24,786 nt of DNA from JACKGS01 sp964448015 (GTDB lineage: Bacteria; Patescibacteriota; Saccharimonadia; Saccharimonadales; UBA7683), in contig CAYUUV010000012.1 of the NCBI GenBank assembly GCA_964448015.1, positions 1 to 24,786 of the forward strand, written 5' to 3'. The translations under genes were made by a program, and so were the position numbers. Shown piece by piece: positions 7,780-15,452 of this stretch (the stretch's first letter is position 1; each line of letters starts with the position of its first letter). The notes below the pieces were generated by a model. The model saw only the letters and a program-made list of their open reading frames with translations, did no database searches and was not told the origin of the DNA.

Positions 7780-7785
7780 TATAAT
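7777..7785 (+). promoter_or_regulatory. Extended -10 promoter of the secreted helical protein gene
   Basis: TGA-TATAAT followed by exactly 7 nt and the GTG start at 7793. This is a near-consensus extended -10 and fixes the start; the longer in-frame reading from TTG 7751 would begin upstream of transcription and inside mutY. Confidence 0.75.
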
Positions 7786-7792
7786 AGTACCT

Positions 7793-8356
7793 GTGAAACA
7801 ACGGGTTATACTTCTGGTCAGTGTTAGTATATTTGGTTTACTTTTGGCTGTATTGACGAGTCAATCGAGCAACGCACAAACTGCTGGAGCGGTGGATTCA
7901 ACTGTTGTTAGTCAGCAATGCGGTCTTGCACAGGACTATTTTGATGCAACTCTCAAGCCTCGTGATCTTCGGGCGCGTGTTGATCGACTGCAAGCCTATC
8001 GTTACATTTTTCAACGCCTCGACATATATGTCGGCAGACTGGAGCGCAATAACCAACCAGGAGCCGCAGAACTTCGTACTCACTTGAATGAATTTTCAAA
8101 ACAAACGGAGGCTTTCAAGAATAGCTACGAGACATATGATTCTACCAGAGAGTTAGCCGCTACCTATAAAAATTGTAGTAGTGACCCAGAAACATTTCTG
8201 AAACGTGTCAATGCTGCGCGTGTGGAGCGGCAGAATGTACATACCAGTGTTGAGTCTCTTGATATACTTTTGAATCAAACCATTAAAAATCAACTGGAAC
8301 TTTTACACCAAGATCAACTGTTAGAAAACAAAACCGAAGGTGGTAACCGTGAGTAA
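7793..8356 (+). CDS. Secreted, mainly helical protein of unknown function
   Basis: A 187-residue protein starting at GTG. A signal peptide (hydrophobic VILLVSVSIFGLLLAVL, likely cut after SNA near residue 25) is followed by an almost entirely helical, charged region with coiled-coil-like heptads (RDLRARVDRLQAYRYIFQRL and onward) and two cysteines, one near the mature N terminus and one at KNCSSD. I do not recognise the family; similar small secreted helical proteins are common in CPR genomes. The stop codon overlaps the GTG of the next gene (8349), so the two are translationally coupled and probably work together at the membrane. Confidence 0.8.
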   Translation: MKQRVILLVSVSIFGLLLAVLTSQSSNAQTAGAVDSTVVSQQCGLAQDYFDATLKPRDLRARVDRLQAYRYIFQRLDIYVGRLERNNQPGAAELRTHLNEFSKQTEAFKNSYETYDSTRELAATYKNCSSDPETFLKRVNAARVERQNVHTSVESLDILLNQTIKNQLELLHQDQLLENKTEGGNRE

Positions 8357-8735
8357 TGAGCATACTGAAGCCCTCGTCACACCCGAGGTCAAGCCACCCA
8401 AAGCATGGTATGCTCGGCTGAGCCTGACAGGTGCACTGACTATTATTATCGGCGTGGCAGTCATTATTGTTGCTGTGGCGTATGCACTTTATTGGAATGA
8501 TAGTGATCGTAAATATGATATTGCGCGTGGTGGTAATACTTCTGAAAATCAGGCGCTTGACGTTGACGATTCCGAAGTCGACCGTATTAGCCCAGTCAGC
8601 GCTTCTGACACCCAGCAGAAGCTGGAGTATTTACAAAAAGAAATTGATGCATTAAAAGGCATCGGTGACTTTGATCCGGAAGACGTGAGTGACCAGAATC
8701 TACAGCTGATTTCGCCAAGCGAACCTTCATTGTAG
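8349..8735 (+). CDS. Single-pass membrane protein of unknown function
   Basis: A 128-residue protein with a short cytoplasmic N terminus, one membrane segment (about 27-48, GALTIIIGVAVIIVAVAYAL) and an acidic extracytoplasmic tail with a helical stretch (QQKLEYLQKEIDALKGI). The GTG at 8349 overlaps the stop of the preceding gene by 8 nt and has an AAGGTGG Shine-Dalgarno at 8338-8344; a GTG at 8340 is an alternative. The pairing with the secreted helical protein suggests a two-protein envelope unit. It converges on mscS with 2 nt between stop codons. Confidence 0.75.
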   Translation: MSNEHTEALVTPEVKPPKAWYARLSLTGALTIIIGVAVIIVAVAYALYWNDSDRKYDIARGGNTSENQALDVDDSEVDRISPVSASDTQQKLEYLQKEIDALKGIGDFDPEDVSDQNLQLISPSEPSL

Positions 8736-8737
8736 CG

Positions 8738-9607
8738 TTATTTTTTTGTCTTTTTCGGTTTCTGAGCAAAAAAGTCATGCGTATACATGAGGTGAGCCAG
8801 TCTTTTTTGCAACTCACTTGAAACATGCCACTGTTCGGCTGGTATGGTTTTTGCGCGCACTTCAACGGTTATTTTTTCATCAGTGAATTTCTGTACACCG
8901 TGAAAATGTGGTGATTCGAGAATACGATCATGCCACCTACCTTCAGTTGACATAGCTTGCCCAAGCTGGTTCACTGCTGCTTCAAAATCGTCGACCCGCG
9001 CCTCAATGGGCAGGTTAACTTCAATGTTAATTTTAGCTGAATGTAGCGTTTTGTTGGCGGCTCTCATGATGCCGCCATTGGGGATAACATGAATCGCACC
9101 ATCGTTATCACGAATTGTTGTGGTGCGCATACTGATGTTGGTAACAGTACCTTCAACAGAACCAATGCCAATGCCGCCTCCAATTTCAACGACATCGCCA
9201 ACACGGTACTGATTCTCGGAGACGATAAAAATACCGCTTACAAAATCTCTGATAAATGTTTGTGTACCAAAACCGACTATCAAGCTGACAATACCCGCAC
9301 CTGCCAGCAAGGGCGTTAAGGCTTGCAGCACATTGAGTTCGTGCAAAATGAGCATTGCAACAACAGACCAGGTAATAATGCGTAGCACCGAACCAATCAG
9401 GCTGACAAGCGTTGCTTCACGCAGTTCACGGTCACGATTTGTTTCAAATCGTTCAGAATTTTTAATGCTGCGATTAATAATACGTGAGACAAAAATCATG
9501 CCAAAGCGACGTACCAAGCTGGCGATTAGCATCATCAGCACAATTTTCCAGCCGTGATCTAAAAACCAACTTTCGACCGCATTCCATACAACTTCTAGGT
9601 GATCCAT
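8738..9607 (-). CDS. mscS: Small-conductance mechanosensitive channel (MscS family)
   Basis: A 289-residue membrane protein with hydrophobic segments near 20-42, 65-88 and 92-112, and the pore helix and its continuation LLAGAGIVSLIVGFGTQTFI (100-119). The MscS beta-domain signature follows (QYRVGDVVEIGG, GSVEGTVTNISMRTTTIRD, VIPNG). The length matches E. coli MscS (286). The channel opens under membrane tension and releases solutes during hypo-osmotic shock. The ATG at 9607 lies 7 nt after an extended -10, predicting a leaderless mRNA. The gene is divergent from trmB, with 64 nt between the two starts. Confidence 0.95.
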   Translation of the reverse strand: MDHLEVVWNAVESWFLDHGWKIVLMMLIASLVRRFGMIFVSRIINRSIKNSERFETNRDRELREATLVSLIGSVLRIITWSVVAMLILHELNVLQALTPLLAGAGIVSLIVGFGTQTFIRDFVSGIFIVSENQYRVGDVVEIGGGIGIGSVEGTVTNISMRTTTIRDNDGAIHVIPNGGIMRAANKTLHSAKINIEVNLPIEARVDDFEAAVNQLGQAMSTEGRWHDRILESPHFHGVQKFTDEKITVEVRAKTIPAEQWHVSSELQKRLAHLMYTHDFFAQKPKKTKK

Positions 9608-9614
9608 GTGGTTT

Positions 9615-9623
9615 AGTATAGCA
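9615..9623 (-). promoter_or_regulatory. Extended -10 promoter of mscS
   Basis: On the minus strand TGC-TATACT is followed by 7 nt and the ATG. It has the same extended -10 plus 7 nt pattern as other genes here. Confidence 0.65.
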
Positions 9624-9655
9624 AATCAGCAAGGGTTCAAGATACTGATTATTTC

Positions 9656-9664
9656 TGGTACTCT
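9656..9664 (+). promoter_or_regulatory. Extended -10 promoter of trmB
   Basis: TGG-TACTCT, 7 nt before the ATG at 9672. A weak -35 (TTCAAG, 9636-9641) sits at 17 bp spacing. Starts upstream of this element are unlikely. Confidence 0.6.
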
Positions 9665-9671
9665 TTGTACG

Positions 9672-10391
9672 ATGGATGCTCATATTTCACCCGATCCCTT
9701 CGCGGACCACATTATTACCCGCAAACGAAAGAAGTATAAATTTGCCAACTTCGATAGCTTTGCCAACTGTTTTTCGCACAGTCGCTATGAAGATGGCTCC
9801 AAAACACTGAGTCGGCTTGTTGCCTATCTCGGTGATACACCAACTATTATTGAAATTGCAGCCGGTAACGCACAATTTAGTTTGACACTTGCCCAAAAAT
9901 ATCCACATCAAAAGTTTGTTGCGATCGATATCAAATCAGATCGCCTCTATACGAGTGCCAAGCAGGCACTGAATGAAGGGGTGAAGAACATCGTATTTTT
10001 GCGAGCACATATGAATGATCTTGATGCAATTTTCACACCGCGCAGCCTGGAGACAATCTGGCTGACCTTTCCAGATCCGCATCCCAAAAAACGGAGCGCC
10101 AAGCATCGTTTAAGTCATATTTCATTTTTGCGACAATATCGCAATATTTTGAATGAGACGGGTGCTCTCAAATTTAAAACAGATAACAGAGACCTCTTTT
10201 TATGGAGTCTTGAGCAACTGGTAGCGGAAAAATGGAGCATTACTGAACTAAGTTTTGATCTGCATGAATCGGATCTCTCGGAAGATTACAAAATTAAAAC
10301 CTACTATGAGCAGAAGTTTACCGGTCAGGGCATACCAACAAACTACACTACCTGCTATGCTTCTGGGCTCACTCTGCCTGCGGCAGACTAG
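9672..10391 (+). CDS. trmB: tRNA (guanine-N7)-methyltransferase
   Basis: A 239-residue SAM-dependent enzyme that makes m7G46 in the tRNA variable loop. It shows the SAM-binding strand IIEIAAGNAQFSLTLA, the acidic end of strand 2 (FVAIDIKSDR), the TrmB signature WLTFPDPHPKKRSAKHRL, FKTDNRDLFLW, and the C-terminal motif TYYEQKFTGQGIP (compare TxYExKFxxxGxPI in the family). Length is typical. The ATG at 9672 fits the promoter; a longer in-frame reading exists upstream but starts before the -10. It is convergent with murC, with 3 nt between stop codons. Confidence 0.95.
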   Translation: MDAHISPDPFADHIITRKRKKYKFANFDSFANCFSHSRYEDGSKTLSRLVAYLGDTPTIIEIAAGNAQFSLTLAQKYPHQKFVAIDIKSDRLYTSAKQALNEGVKNIVFLRAHMNDLDAIFTPRSLETIWLTFPDPHPKKRSAKHRLSHISFLRQYRNILNETGALKFKTDNRDLFLWSLEQLVAEKWSITELSFDLHESDLSEDYKIKTYYEQKFTGQGIPTNYTTCYASGLTLPAAD

Positions 10392-10394
10392 CTA

Positions 10395-11690
10395 CTATCG
10401 CTGCCACGATGTTCCCTTGTTTGCGACTTGTGCGCGGAGCCAGGGGTCAAGATCACCAGCAGACATGCATAGCACTAAATCACCGCTTTTTTGGTGAGCA
10501 AGGATCTTTTGCCATAACGATTCATTCATTTCGCTATATTCCGTTTGCGTTCCAGGACTTGTCGTTATCATGAGCTGCGTGGGTGATAATATTTCGAGTT
10601 GGGGATCTTCACGGCTCAAATATGTTGGCAACCAATAGACAACTTGTGTTCCTTCAAAACAGTGGTTATAGGCATCTTCACGTACAATTTCATGTTGCCG
10701 AATATTTTGATGTGGTTGATAGATGACAACCACGTTAGAATTGAGTTCTTTCGCCATAGCGATGGTCGCAGCAATTTCAACCGGGTGATGCGCGTAGTCG
10801 GTGTATATATTTTCACTGAGCTGTTCAAATCGCCTGGTAGTACCCGGGAAGTTGGCAAGCATACCTTGCAGTACTTCAATATTTTGGTCTGGTAGTAACT
10901 TCGCCACGGTTTGGGCGGCAAGCCATGCATTGGCTCGCATGTGTTTTCCGGGTAACGCAATCGCCTCAAGGTTGGATTGAGCCATATTAAAAACGGTGAT
11001 CGTCTCTTGAGCGGGGAGTCCCATGTACTGAACTGCCTGGTCCCAGAGCAGGGTATGTTGACTCTGGGTAATGAATTGCTTAAAAGCCGCTTGGTATTCA
11101 GATTGTGTTGGGTACGTGTCGGGGTGGTCATAGTCAATAGATGTAATGGTGCTTATATAGGGTTGGAAGTGCAGAAAATTACGATCAAATTCATCACATT
11201 CATAAATAAAGTAGCGAGCACCAACTTGATATTGAGCCGAAGGTCCAAAGCCCACCGTTGTGCCTATAGAATAACTCACTTGTTGGTCGAGCTCTCGAAA
11301 GAGCCATGTTATCATGGCGGTTGTCGTGGTTTTACCGTGCGTGCCGGCTATTGCAACAAGTTCGAGGTTCTTTCCTTTCAGGAACATATTTAAAAAACCA
11401 TCTCGCTTACTGGTTTGAATTCCGTGGTCGTGCGCAAAAACCAGCTCGGGGTGGTCGCTCGGGATGGCCGAAGAGTGTACCAACCAGTGAATTGGATCCA
11501 GCTCAGTATGAAGTTGGCTTATATTACTTTCATCCTTACCAAAATAAATTGTTACACCACGAGCTTGCAGGTGCTTCGTCATCTCTGATTCTTGCAAGTC
11601 ACTACCACTGACCGAGAACCCTGCATCAAGTGCCAGCATAGCCAGCGGGCCAATACCAACTCCACCGATTCCTGAAAAATATATACGCAT
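10395..11690 (-). CDS. murC: UDP-N-acetylmuramate--L-alanine ligase
   Basis: A 431-residue Mur ligase that adds the first amino acid to the peptidoglycan precursor in the cytoplasm. The N-terminal Rossmann motif GIGGVGIGPLA (7-17) is followed by the ATP loop AGTHGKTTTT (115-124), the central motif SIDYDHPDTYPT (184-195), PGKHMRANAWLA and the C-terminal DYAHHPVEI (298-306). It is shorter than E. coli MurC (491) but all domains are present. Mpl is the nearest alternative, but the N-terminal motif and length favour MurC. No other mur gene is adjacent. The promoter is not clear; a region with a heptamer repeat lies between it and the divergent gene at 11804. Confidence 0.92.
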   Translation of the reverse strand: MRIYFSGIGGVGIGPLAMLALDAGFSVSGSDLQESEMTKHLQARGVTIYFGKDESNISQLHTELDPIHWLVHSSAIPSDHPELVFAHDHGIQTSKRDGFLNMFLKGKNLELVAIAGTHGKTTTTAMITWLFRELDQQVSYSIGTTVGFGPSAQYQVGARYFIYECDEFDRNFLHFQPYISTITSIDYDHPDTYPTQSEYQAAFKQFITQSQHTLLWDQAVQYMGLPAQETITVFNMAQSNLEAIALPGKHMRANAWLAAQTVAKLLPDQNIEVLQGMLANFPGTTRRFEQLSENIYTDYAHHPVEIAATIAMAKELNSNVVVIYQPHQNIRQHEIVREDAYNHCFEGTQVVYWLPTYLSREDPQLEILSPTQLMITTSPGTQTEYSEMNESLWQKILAHQKSGDLVLCMSAGDLDPWLRAQVANKGTSWQR

Positions 11691-11755
11691 GGTGCTAGTG
11701 GGTGATCCTCAGTTTGTAGTTAGTGGTTCTGCAACGCATATTATTCACTACTATA

Positions 11756-11782
11756 AACTATCAACTATCAACTACCAACTCA
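11756..11782. repeat. Short tandem heptamer repeat (AACTATC units)
   Basis: Two exact AACTATC units, a third AACTACC and a partial fourth run head to tail just upstream of the -10 of the next gene. Inverted-sense relatives (GTAGTTAGTGGTT, 11716-11728) lie about 40 nt upstream and could pair with them. The 113-nt intergenic region holds nothing else that I recognise. Confidence 0.6.
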
Positions 11783-11787
11783 TAAGC

Positions 11788-11796
11788 TGTTACAAT
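11788..11796 (+). promoter_or_regulatory. Extended -10 promoter of the two-TM membrane protein gene
   Basis: TGT-TACAAT followed by 7 nt and the ATG at 11804. The heptamer repeat occupies the -35 and spacer region. Confidence 0.65.
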
Positions 11797-11803
11797 AAAT
11801 AGA

Positions 11804-12427
11804 ATGAATGGGTGGGATCAGACACGGTTAACGCAGCAAACGCGAAAAAGACATCTCAAAACATGGCATCTTATCGCCTTGTTGGTTATTTCATTGGTTT
11901 CCAGCCTTTTGTTGATGCGACAGAATAATCTCAGAATGATTGAACTAAGAAATGCAGTTATTCAGGCCGATGAGCAGGCGGGAGATGTCACAGGGGCATT
12001 ACAGAAGCTTAATGAACATGTTTTCAACCATATCAATACCGAGATCGTACGGCCTATTGAACTGGTGCATAGCTACAATCGCCAGGCTCAAGCGGCGATT
12101 GAGGCGGCGAACCGGGGGAGCGGTAGGGATGTGTATGCAGAGGCAACCAAAGCTTGTGAACGGCAGGGTGTGCCAATCGCGAATATTGCCAACTGCGCCG
12201 CGGCGTATGCCCTGCAAAACAACCCAACAATCGATCCCACTCAAGTTGTGCTACCTGAAAAAGATCTTTTTAAATATACCTTTGCCAGTCCGCGATGGGC
12301 GCCCGATATGGCAGGTATATTTTTGATTTTAACAGGAGTAATTGCTCTTTTGATTGTTGCGCGACTTGGTGAGTATATTCTTGTCCGTTTGATCATACGT
12401 AGGCGGGTTCACAATAACTTTTTGTAA
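11804..12427 (+). CDS. Two-TM membrane protein of unknown function
   Basis: A 207-residue protein with a basic N terminus, a membrane segment at about 22-40 (HLIALLVISLVSSLLLM), an extracytoplasmic helical domain (about 41-165) and a second membrane segment near 168-192, ending in a basic tail. The outer part carries two cysteines (KACERQGVPIANIANCAAAY) that could form a disulfide. The pattern RQNNLRMIELRNAVIQADEQ followed by VTGALQKLNEHVFNHINTEI recalls a membrane-protein family seen across Saccharibacteria, from memory; its function is not known to me. The start is fixed by the extended -10 seven bases upstream. Confidence 0.8.
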   Translation: MNGWDQTRLTQQTRKRHLKTWHLIALLVISLVSSLLLMRQNNLRMIELRNAVIQADEQAGDVTGALQKLNEHVFNHINTEIVRPIELVHSYNRQAQAAIEAANRGSGRDVYAEATKACERQGVPIANIANCAAAYALQNNPTIDPTQVVLPEKDLFKYTFASPRWAPDMAGIFLILTGVIALLIVARLGEYILVRLIIRRRVHNNFL

Positions 12428-12435
12428 AATAATAG

Positions 12436-12464
12436 TTGACAACAGATAAGGCCTGATCTACGCT
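12436..12464 (+). promoter_or_regulatory. Promoter of the 68-residue protein gene
   Basis: A consensus TTGACA (12436-12441), 17 bp, then TACGCT (12459-12464). The leader of about 30 nt carries a perfect AAGGAGG Shine-Dalgarno at 12484-12490, so unlike most neighbours this gene is not leaderless. Confidence 0.55.
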
Positions 12465-12500
12465 AGGGATACGCGAACTAATTAAGGAGGAGTATATCTT

Positions 12501-12707
12501 ATGGCACAGTATTCGCACACAAATTCAAAAGGGGTAACATACTACCTATTTACATCAGTAACTAAACTACGCGGTGGTAAAGAACAGCGTATTTATTACT
12601 TCAGCAAGTCTGATACAAACGCAAAGGGTGAACCAACTGATCTTCCAGAAGATCGCAAGGTTGAAGAAAACCCACGTAACGGCTTCTTGGTTCTTAAAAA
12701 GAAGTAG
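12501..12707 (+). CDS. Conserved 68-residue basic protein of unknown function
   Basis: A small soluble protein with the pattern MAQYSHTNSKGVTYYL, then LRGGKEQRIYYFSKSD, TDLPEDRKV and ENPRNGFLVLKKK. From memory, this is a widespread small family found in CPR bacteria, Chloroflexi and some Cyanobacteria, always close to this length, without assigned function; the ENPRNGFL stretch is its hallmark. A strong Shine-Dalgarno 10 nt before the ATG, a good -35 box and a clear terminator suggest a single, well-expressed gene. There are no cysteines, signal peptide or membrane segment. A nucleic-acid or ribosome-associated role would fit its charge but is a guess. Confidence 0.88.
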   Translation: MAQYSHTNSKGVTYYLFTSVTKLRGGKEQRIYYFSKSDTNAKGEPTDLPEDRKVEENPRNGFLVLKKK

Positions 12708-12730
12708 TCGCTCTTGTGGTAGACAGCCAA

Positions 12731-12764
12731 ACAGCACTCAATTCCGAGTGCTGTTTGTTTATTT
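12731..12764 (+). terminator. Rho-independent terminator
   Basis: A perfect 9-bp stem ACAGCACTC / GAGTGCTGT with a 6-nt loop is followed by the T-rich run TTTGTTTATTT. It lies 23 nt after the stop of the 68-residue protein gene and insulates it from the surface operon. Confidence 0.9.
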
Positions 12765-12776
12765 CACTAAGAGTTG

Positions 12777-12806
12777 TTGATATTGCTTGTGCTAGTGTGG
12801 TACGAT
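12777..12806 (+). promoter_or_regulatory. Promoter of the surface-protein trio
   Basis: TTGATA (12777-12782), an 18-bp spacer, and TACGAT (12801-12806) preceded by TGG, an extended -10. The resulting leader of about 40 nt contains AAGAAGGAG at 12830-12838. Confidence 0.6.
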
Positions 12807-12852
12807 GAATACATAACTATAGTTCTTTTAAGAAGGAGTAAGATATAGTAGT

Positions 12853-13470
12853 ATGAAAATAAGGAAACAGGAACGTATGAATAAAATATATAAAAAGCGA
12901 TTGCTAGTGTCACTGAGTTTGATGCTCCTACTTGCCACACCACTAGGCGTCTATGCAGCAACAGATAATGAATCAACAACGGTGAACGCTGCCATCGCCT
13001 CGACAATAAGTATTTCAACATCAAGCACGGTAGCAATAGCGGTGACACCGGTTGCTGGTGGTGCGCAGTCGAGTTCTTCCGACACCGTTTCAGTATCAAC
13101 TAATAACTCAACAGGCTATGTGTTAACACTAGCAGATAGCGATGCCACCACAACGTTAGTGAGTGGTGCTAATACCATTGCTGCTCATACCGGTACCTTT
13201 GCTTCTCCAACGGCGCTAGCTAATAATTCATGGGGTTACGCTATCCCAGGTGGTAACTTCGATGCAACCTACAACGCACTGAACAATGCTACATCAAGCA
13301 CAACCAAGTGGGCTGGTATGCCAGCAAGTGGTTCTCCTGTGACTCTTAAAACAACTGGTACCACCGCTTCTGCTGACACGACAACAGTATGGTATTCTGT
13401 AAAGGCTGACACAACCAAACCAAATGGTACCTATAGTGATACGGTATCGTATACAGCGACAACAAATTAA
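12853..13470 (+). CDS. Secreted beta-rich surface protein (WxL-like family)
   Basis: A protein of up to 205 residues with a signal peptide (LLVSLSLMLLLATPLGVYA, cut near residue 36) and a Ser/Thr-rich beta-sandwich. Features shared with the paralogue at 22249 are VSVSTNNSTGYVLTL (compare VTVTTNSTAGYTLTM), NNSWGYAI (NTWGFRI), VWYSVKAD (VWYGLKIN) and the C-terminal YSDTVSYTAT (YTRTVVYTAI). Such proteins are frequent in CPR genomes. The Trp motifs and the DUF916-like neighbour recall WxL surface proteins, but the WxL domain itself is not established. ATG 12853 lies 14 nt after AGGAG; the in-frame ATG 12877 is a possible alternative start. It is the first gene of a three-gene surface operon. Confidence 0.8.
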   Translation: MKIRKQERMNKIYKKRLLVSLSLMLLLATPLGVYAATDNESTTVNAAIASTISISTSSTVAIAVTPVAGGAQSSSSDTVSVSTNNSTGYVLTLADSDATTTLVSGANTIAAHTGTFASPTALANNSWGYAIPGGNFDATYNALNNATSSTTKWAGMPASGSPVTLKTTGTTASADTTTVWYSVKADTTKPNGTYSDTVSYTATTN

Positions 13471-13495
13471 ACAATAATTCGGGTGAGAGAGTGGA

Positions 13496-14452
13496 GTGTA
13501 CGTGCCAAGTTTAATAAAAAGAGCTTTGCTGATAATACTGGTCATCACAGCTACGATACTGAGCGGTTCACCTGTAGCCGTGTTGGCACAAACAGGTTCA
13601 ACCCCGACAGAAAGTATCTCGCTATCACCAGCCGTTAATAAGCCCATAGCTGATGCGGGCACTGTTGTGAAGTCAAAAATGACAGTTATCAACGACGGTG
13701 CATTGGATTACCGATTTGTTGTCTATGCCCGCCCTTTTTCGGTAACGAATGAAAACTACGATCCGAACTTTACAGAAGTAAATCAGAGAACAGAAGCTTA
13801 TAACTGGGTACAGTTTGATAACATCGACGTAACACTGAAGGCGGGCGATCGTATTGATATACCCTATTCTATTACGGTACCGAAAGATGCGGCTCCAGGG
13901 GGTCACTACGCCGTACTGTTTGCTGAGACACAGCCTGCACTAGGTGATGGAACGCAAGTTGTCAGAAAAAAACGTGTTGGCTCACTACTGTATATAACGG
14001 TGAATGGTGATACTAAAGAAGAAGGTACTGTACTGGGCTGGAGTTTTGACGGTTGGCAAAAAAAGAAGCCGATAGTTACGTCAATACGCATTAAGAATGG
14101 TGGTAATACACACTTTTTAACATCAACGCATATTGTCTACAGTAATATCTTTGGTAAAGAGATACTGGTGCATAACCAAGAACATTTAGTTATGCCTGGT
14201 ACGACAAGGCGGATCACCTCAGATTTTAATAGCAAAGCACCCGTCGGCATTTATAAGGTTTCAGGGACTATTAATTACCTCGGAGAAACAACAGATCTGA
14301 ACTCAAGATTTATTGTGTTGCTGCCGTACACGGTTCTCGCTGGAATTATTGCAGTGGTGATCCTCCTCATTGTTGTTTTGATCGTGCGGAAACGGAAGAA
14401 GTCTGGTGGTGGGAAAAAGAGCAAGTCTGACAATAGCCGTGCCAAAAAATGA
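13496..14452 (+). CDS. DUF916-like anchored surface protein
   Basis: A 318-residue protein with a signal peptide (hydrophobic ALLIILVITATIL, likely cut after VLA near residue 31), an extracytoplasmic region of two beta-sandwich domains, one membrane segment (about 278-297) and a Lys/Arg-rich cytoplasmic tail. The first domain (SISLSPAVNKPIADAG, MTVINDGALDYRFVVYARPF, then LKAGDRIDIPYSITVP and GGHYAVLFAE) has the layout of DUF916, the peptidoglycan-binding half of WxL-interacting proteins; the second (VTSIRIKNGGNTHF) would match its partner domain. The assignment is by pattern only. It starts at GTG 13496 or 13502 after a GAGAGTGGAG ribosome-binding stretch. The end overlaps the next gene by 14 nt. 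Confidence 0.8.
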   Translation: MYVPSLIKRALLIILVITATILSGSPVAVLAQTGSTPTESISLSPAVNKPIADAGTVVKSKMTVINDGALDYRFVVYARPFSVTNENYDPNFTEVNQRTEAYNWVQFDNIDVTLKAGDRIDIPYSITVPKDAAPGGHYAVLFAETQPALGDGTQVVRKKRVGSLLYITVNGDTKEEGTVLGWSFDGWQKKKPIVTSIRIKNGGNTHFLTSTHIVYSNIFGKEILVHNQEHLVMPGTTRRITSDFNSKAPVGIYKVSGTINYLGETTDLNSRFIVLLPYTVLAGIIAVVILLIVVLIVRKRKKSGGGKKSKSDNSRAKK

Positions 14453-15239
14453 GAGTTTACATAAGAATCGCTACGTACTTGCAGTAGCCTGTCTGCTGTT
14501 CTTCTTGCTTTGTTTTCAAGCAGCTAGGGCGCAAGATTCTACAGTTGGCGCCTACTTGTGTGATACGACAACCGGCCCGGTTTTAACGATCTCTCAGCCG
14601 ATTTCTGATACGGTTGTGAATACCCCTAATATTACGCTGTCTGGAACGGTTGAAAATGCGACACAAATCGATATATATGTAAATGAGAGCTATAGTCACT
14701 CGATTGCACTGGGTTTTGACGGTGGTTTATCTACTACTGTGGGACTTATGCAGGGCACCAATACTATTAGAGTAGAAGCTTCTTTTAGCTGCAATAACAC
14801 CTCTGCTCAGACGCAGATAGTCGTTGACTACGTTCCTGATGTCATACCCTCAACCCCTAATAATACTACCTCAAGCGTGAATGATGGCGCCAAAATGGAA
14901 AGTTTACCGCCAGACTATAATGCCCCGCGGAGTCTGGATGACCAGAGTATTGTTGAAGAAATAAAGGACAAGCTCGGCTTGAACGGCACTGATGATGCAG
15001 CGGACACCGCTTTTGAACGGAGAGAATCGTACACCGAAGTGGCGGGTAATTGGTTACTGGTGAGTTCGGCGGTATTTCTTGCGGTGGGAGCGTCGTGGGC
15101 ACCACTGTACACACTCAGGCTGAGCCGACTGATTGAACCACGTCTGCATACAAAACTAACACCGCACGCGCATCGTCTGGTACGTTTTGTTACGATGTTC
15201 TTGGCTGCTGTACTGATGGGCGTGTTCTTCGTCAGCTAA
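14439..15239 (+). CDS. Secreted Ig-like domain protein with C-terminal membrane segments
   Basis: A 266-residue protein starting at GTG. A signal peptide (YVLAVACLLFFLLCFQAARA) is followed by an Ig-like beta-sandwich (VLTISQPISDTVVNTPNITL, SGTVENATQIDIYVNES, TNTIRVEASF), with three cysteines in the mature region. A Ser/Asn/Pro linker and an acidic region lead to two membrane segments (GNWLLVSSAVFLAVGASWAP and FVTMFLAAVLMGVFFVS). It overlaps the DUF916-like gene and completes the operon. It may be the membrane platform for the two secreted partners; that role is inferred from order alone. It is convergent with the fibre operon 27 nt downstream; no strong terminator is visible between. Confidence 0.78.
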   Translation: MPKNESLHKNRYVLAVACLLFFLLCFQAARAQDSTVGAYLCDTTTGPVLTISQPISDTVVNTPNITLSGTVENATQIDIYVNESYSHSIALGFDGGLSTTVGLMQGTNTIRVEASFSCNNTSAQTQIVVDYVPDVIPSTPNNTTSSVNDGAKMESLPPDYNAPRSLDDQSIVEEIKDKLGLNGTDDAADTAFERRESYTEVAGNWLLVSSAVFLAVGASWAPLYTLRLSRLIEPRLHTKLTPHAHRLVRFVTMFLAAVLMGVFFVS

Positions 15240-15266
15240 GAAAAAGAGCTACCCTGCCTTATTAGC

Positions 15267-15452
15267 TTATTTAGCTGATGTCTTAGGGGTATTTTCAGCG
15301 TTCTTCTTCGGTTTCTGGCTACTTGCTGATGATTCAACTGCTAGTAACTCAAGCGTTCGTAAGGCGGTTTGTATGGTTTGATGTTGAGCGAGAGTACCTT
15401 GAAAATTTGCACATACTTCTGCAAGAACCTTTATTGCTTCGTCGGGTTTCAT
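15267..15452 (-). CDS. Small helical protein at the end of the fibre operon
   Basis: A 61-residue protein: an amphipathic helical region (MKPDEAIKVLAEV to RTLELLAVE) with a Lys/Ser/Thr-rich tail. Its ATG overlaps the TAA stop of the methyltransferase gene (TAATG), so it is translationally coupled and likely real. Small helical proteins of this sort are common among phage and phage-derived structural genes; I do not recognise a specific family. Confidence 0.65.
   Translation of the reverse strand: MKPDEAIKVLAEVCANFQGTLAQHQTIQTALRTLELLAVESSASSQKPKKNAENTPKTSAK

Noticed and set aside
10616..11137. 173-codon minus-strand frame within murC
   Set aside because: It is an alternative frame of a clear murC gene; the translation is basic and low in structure.
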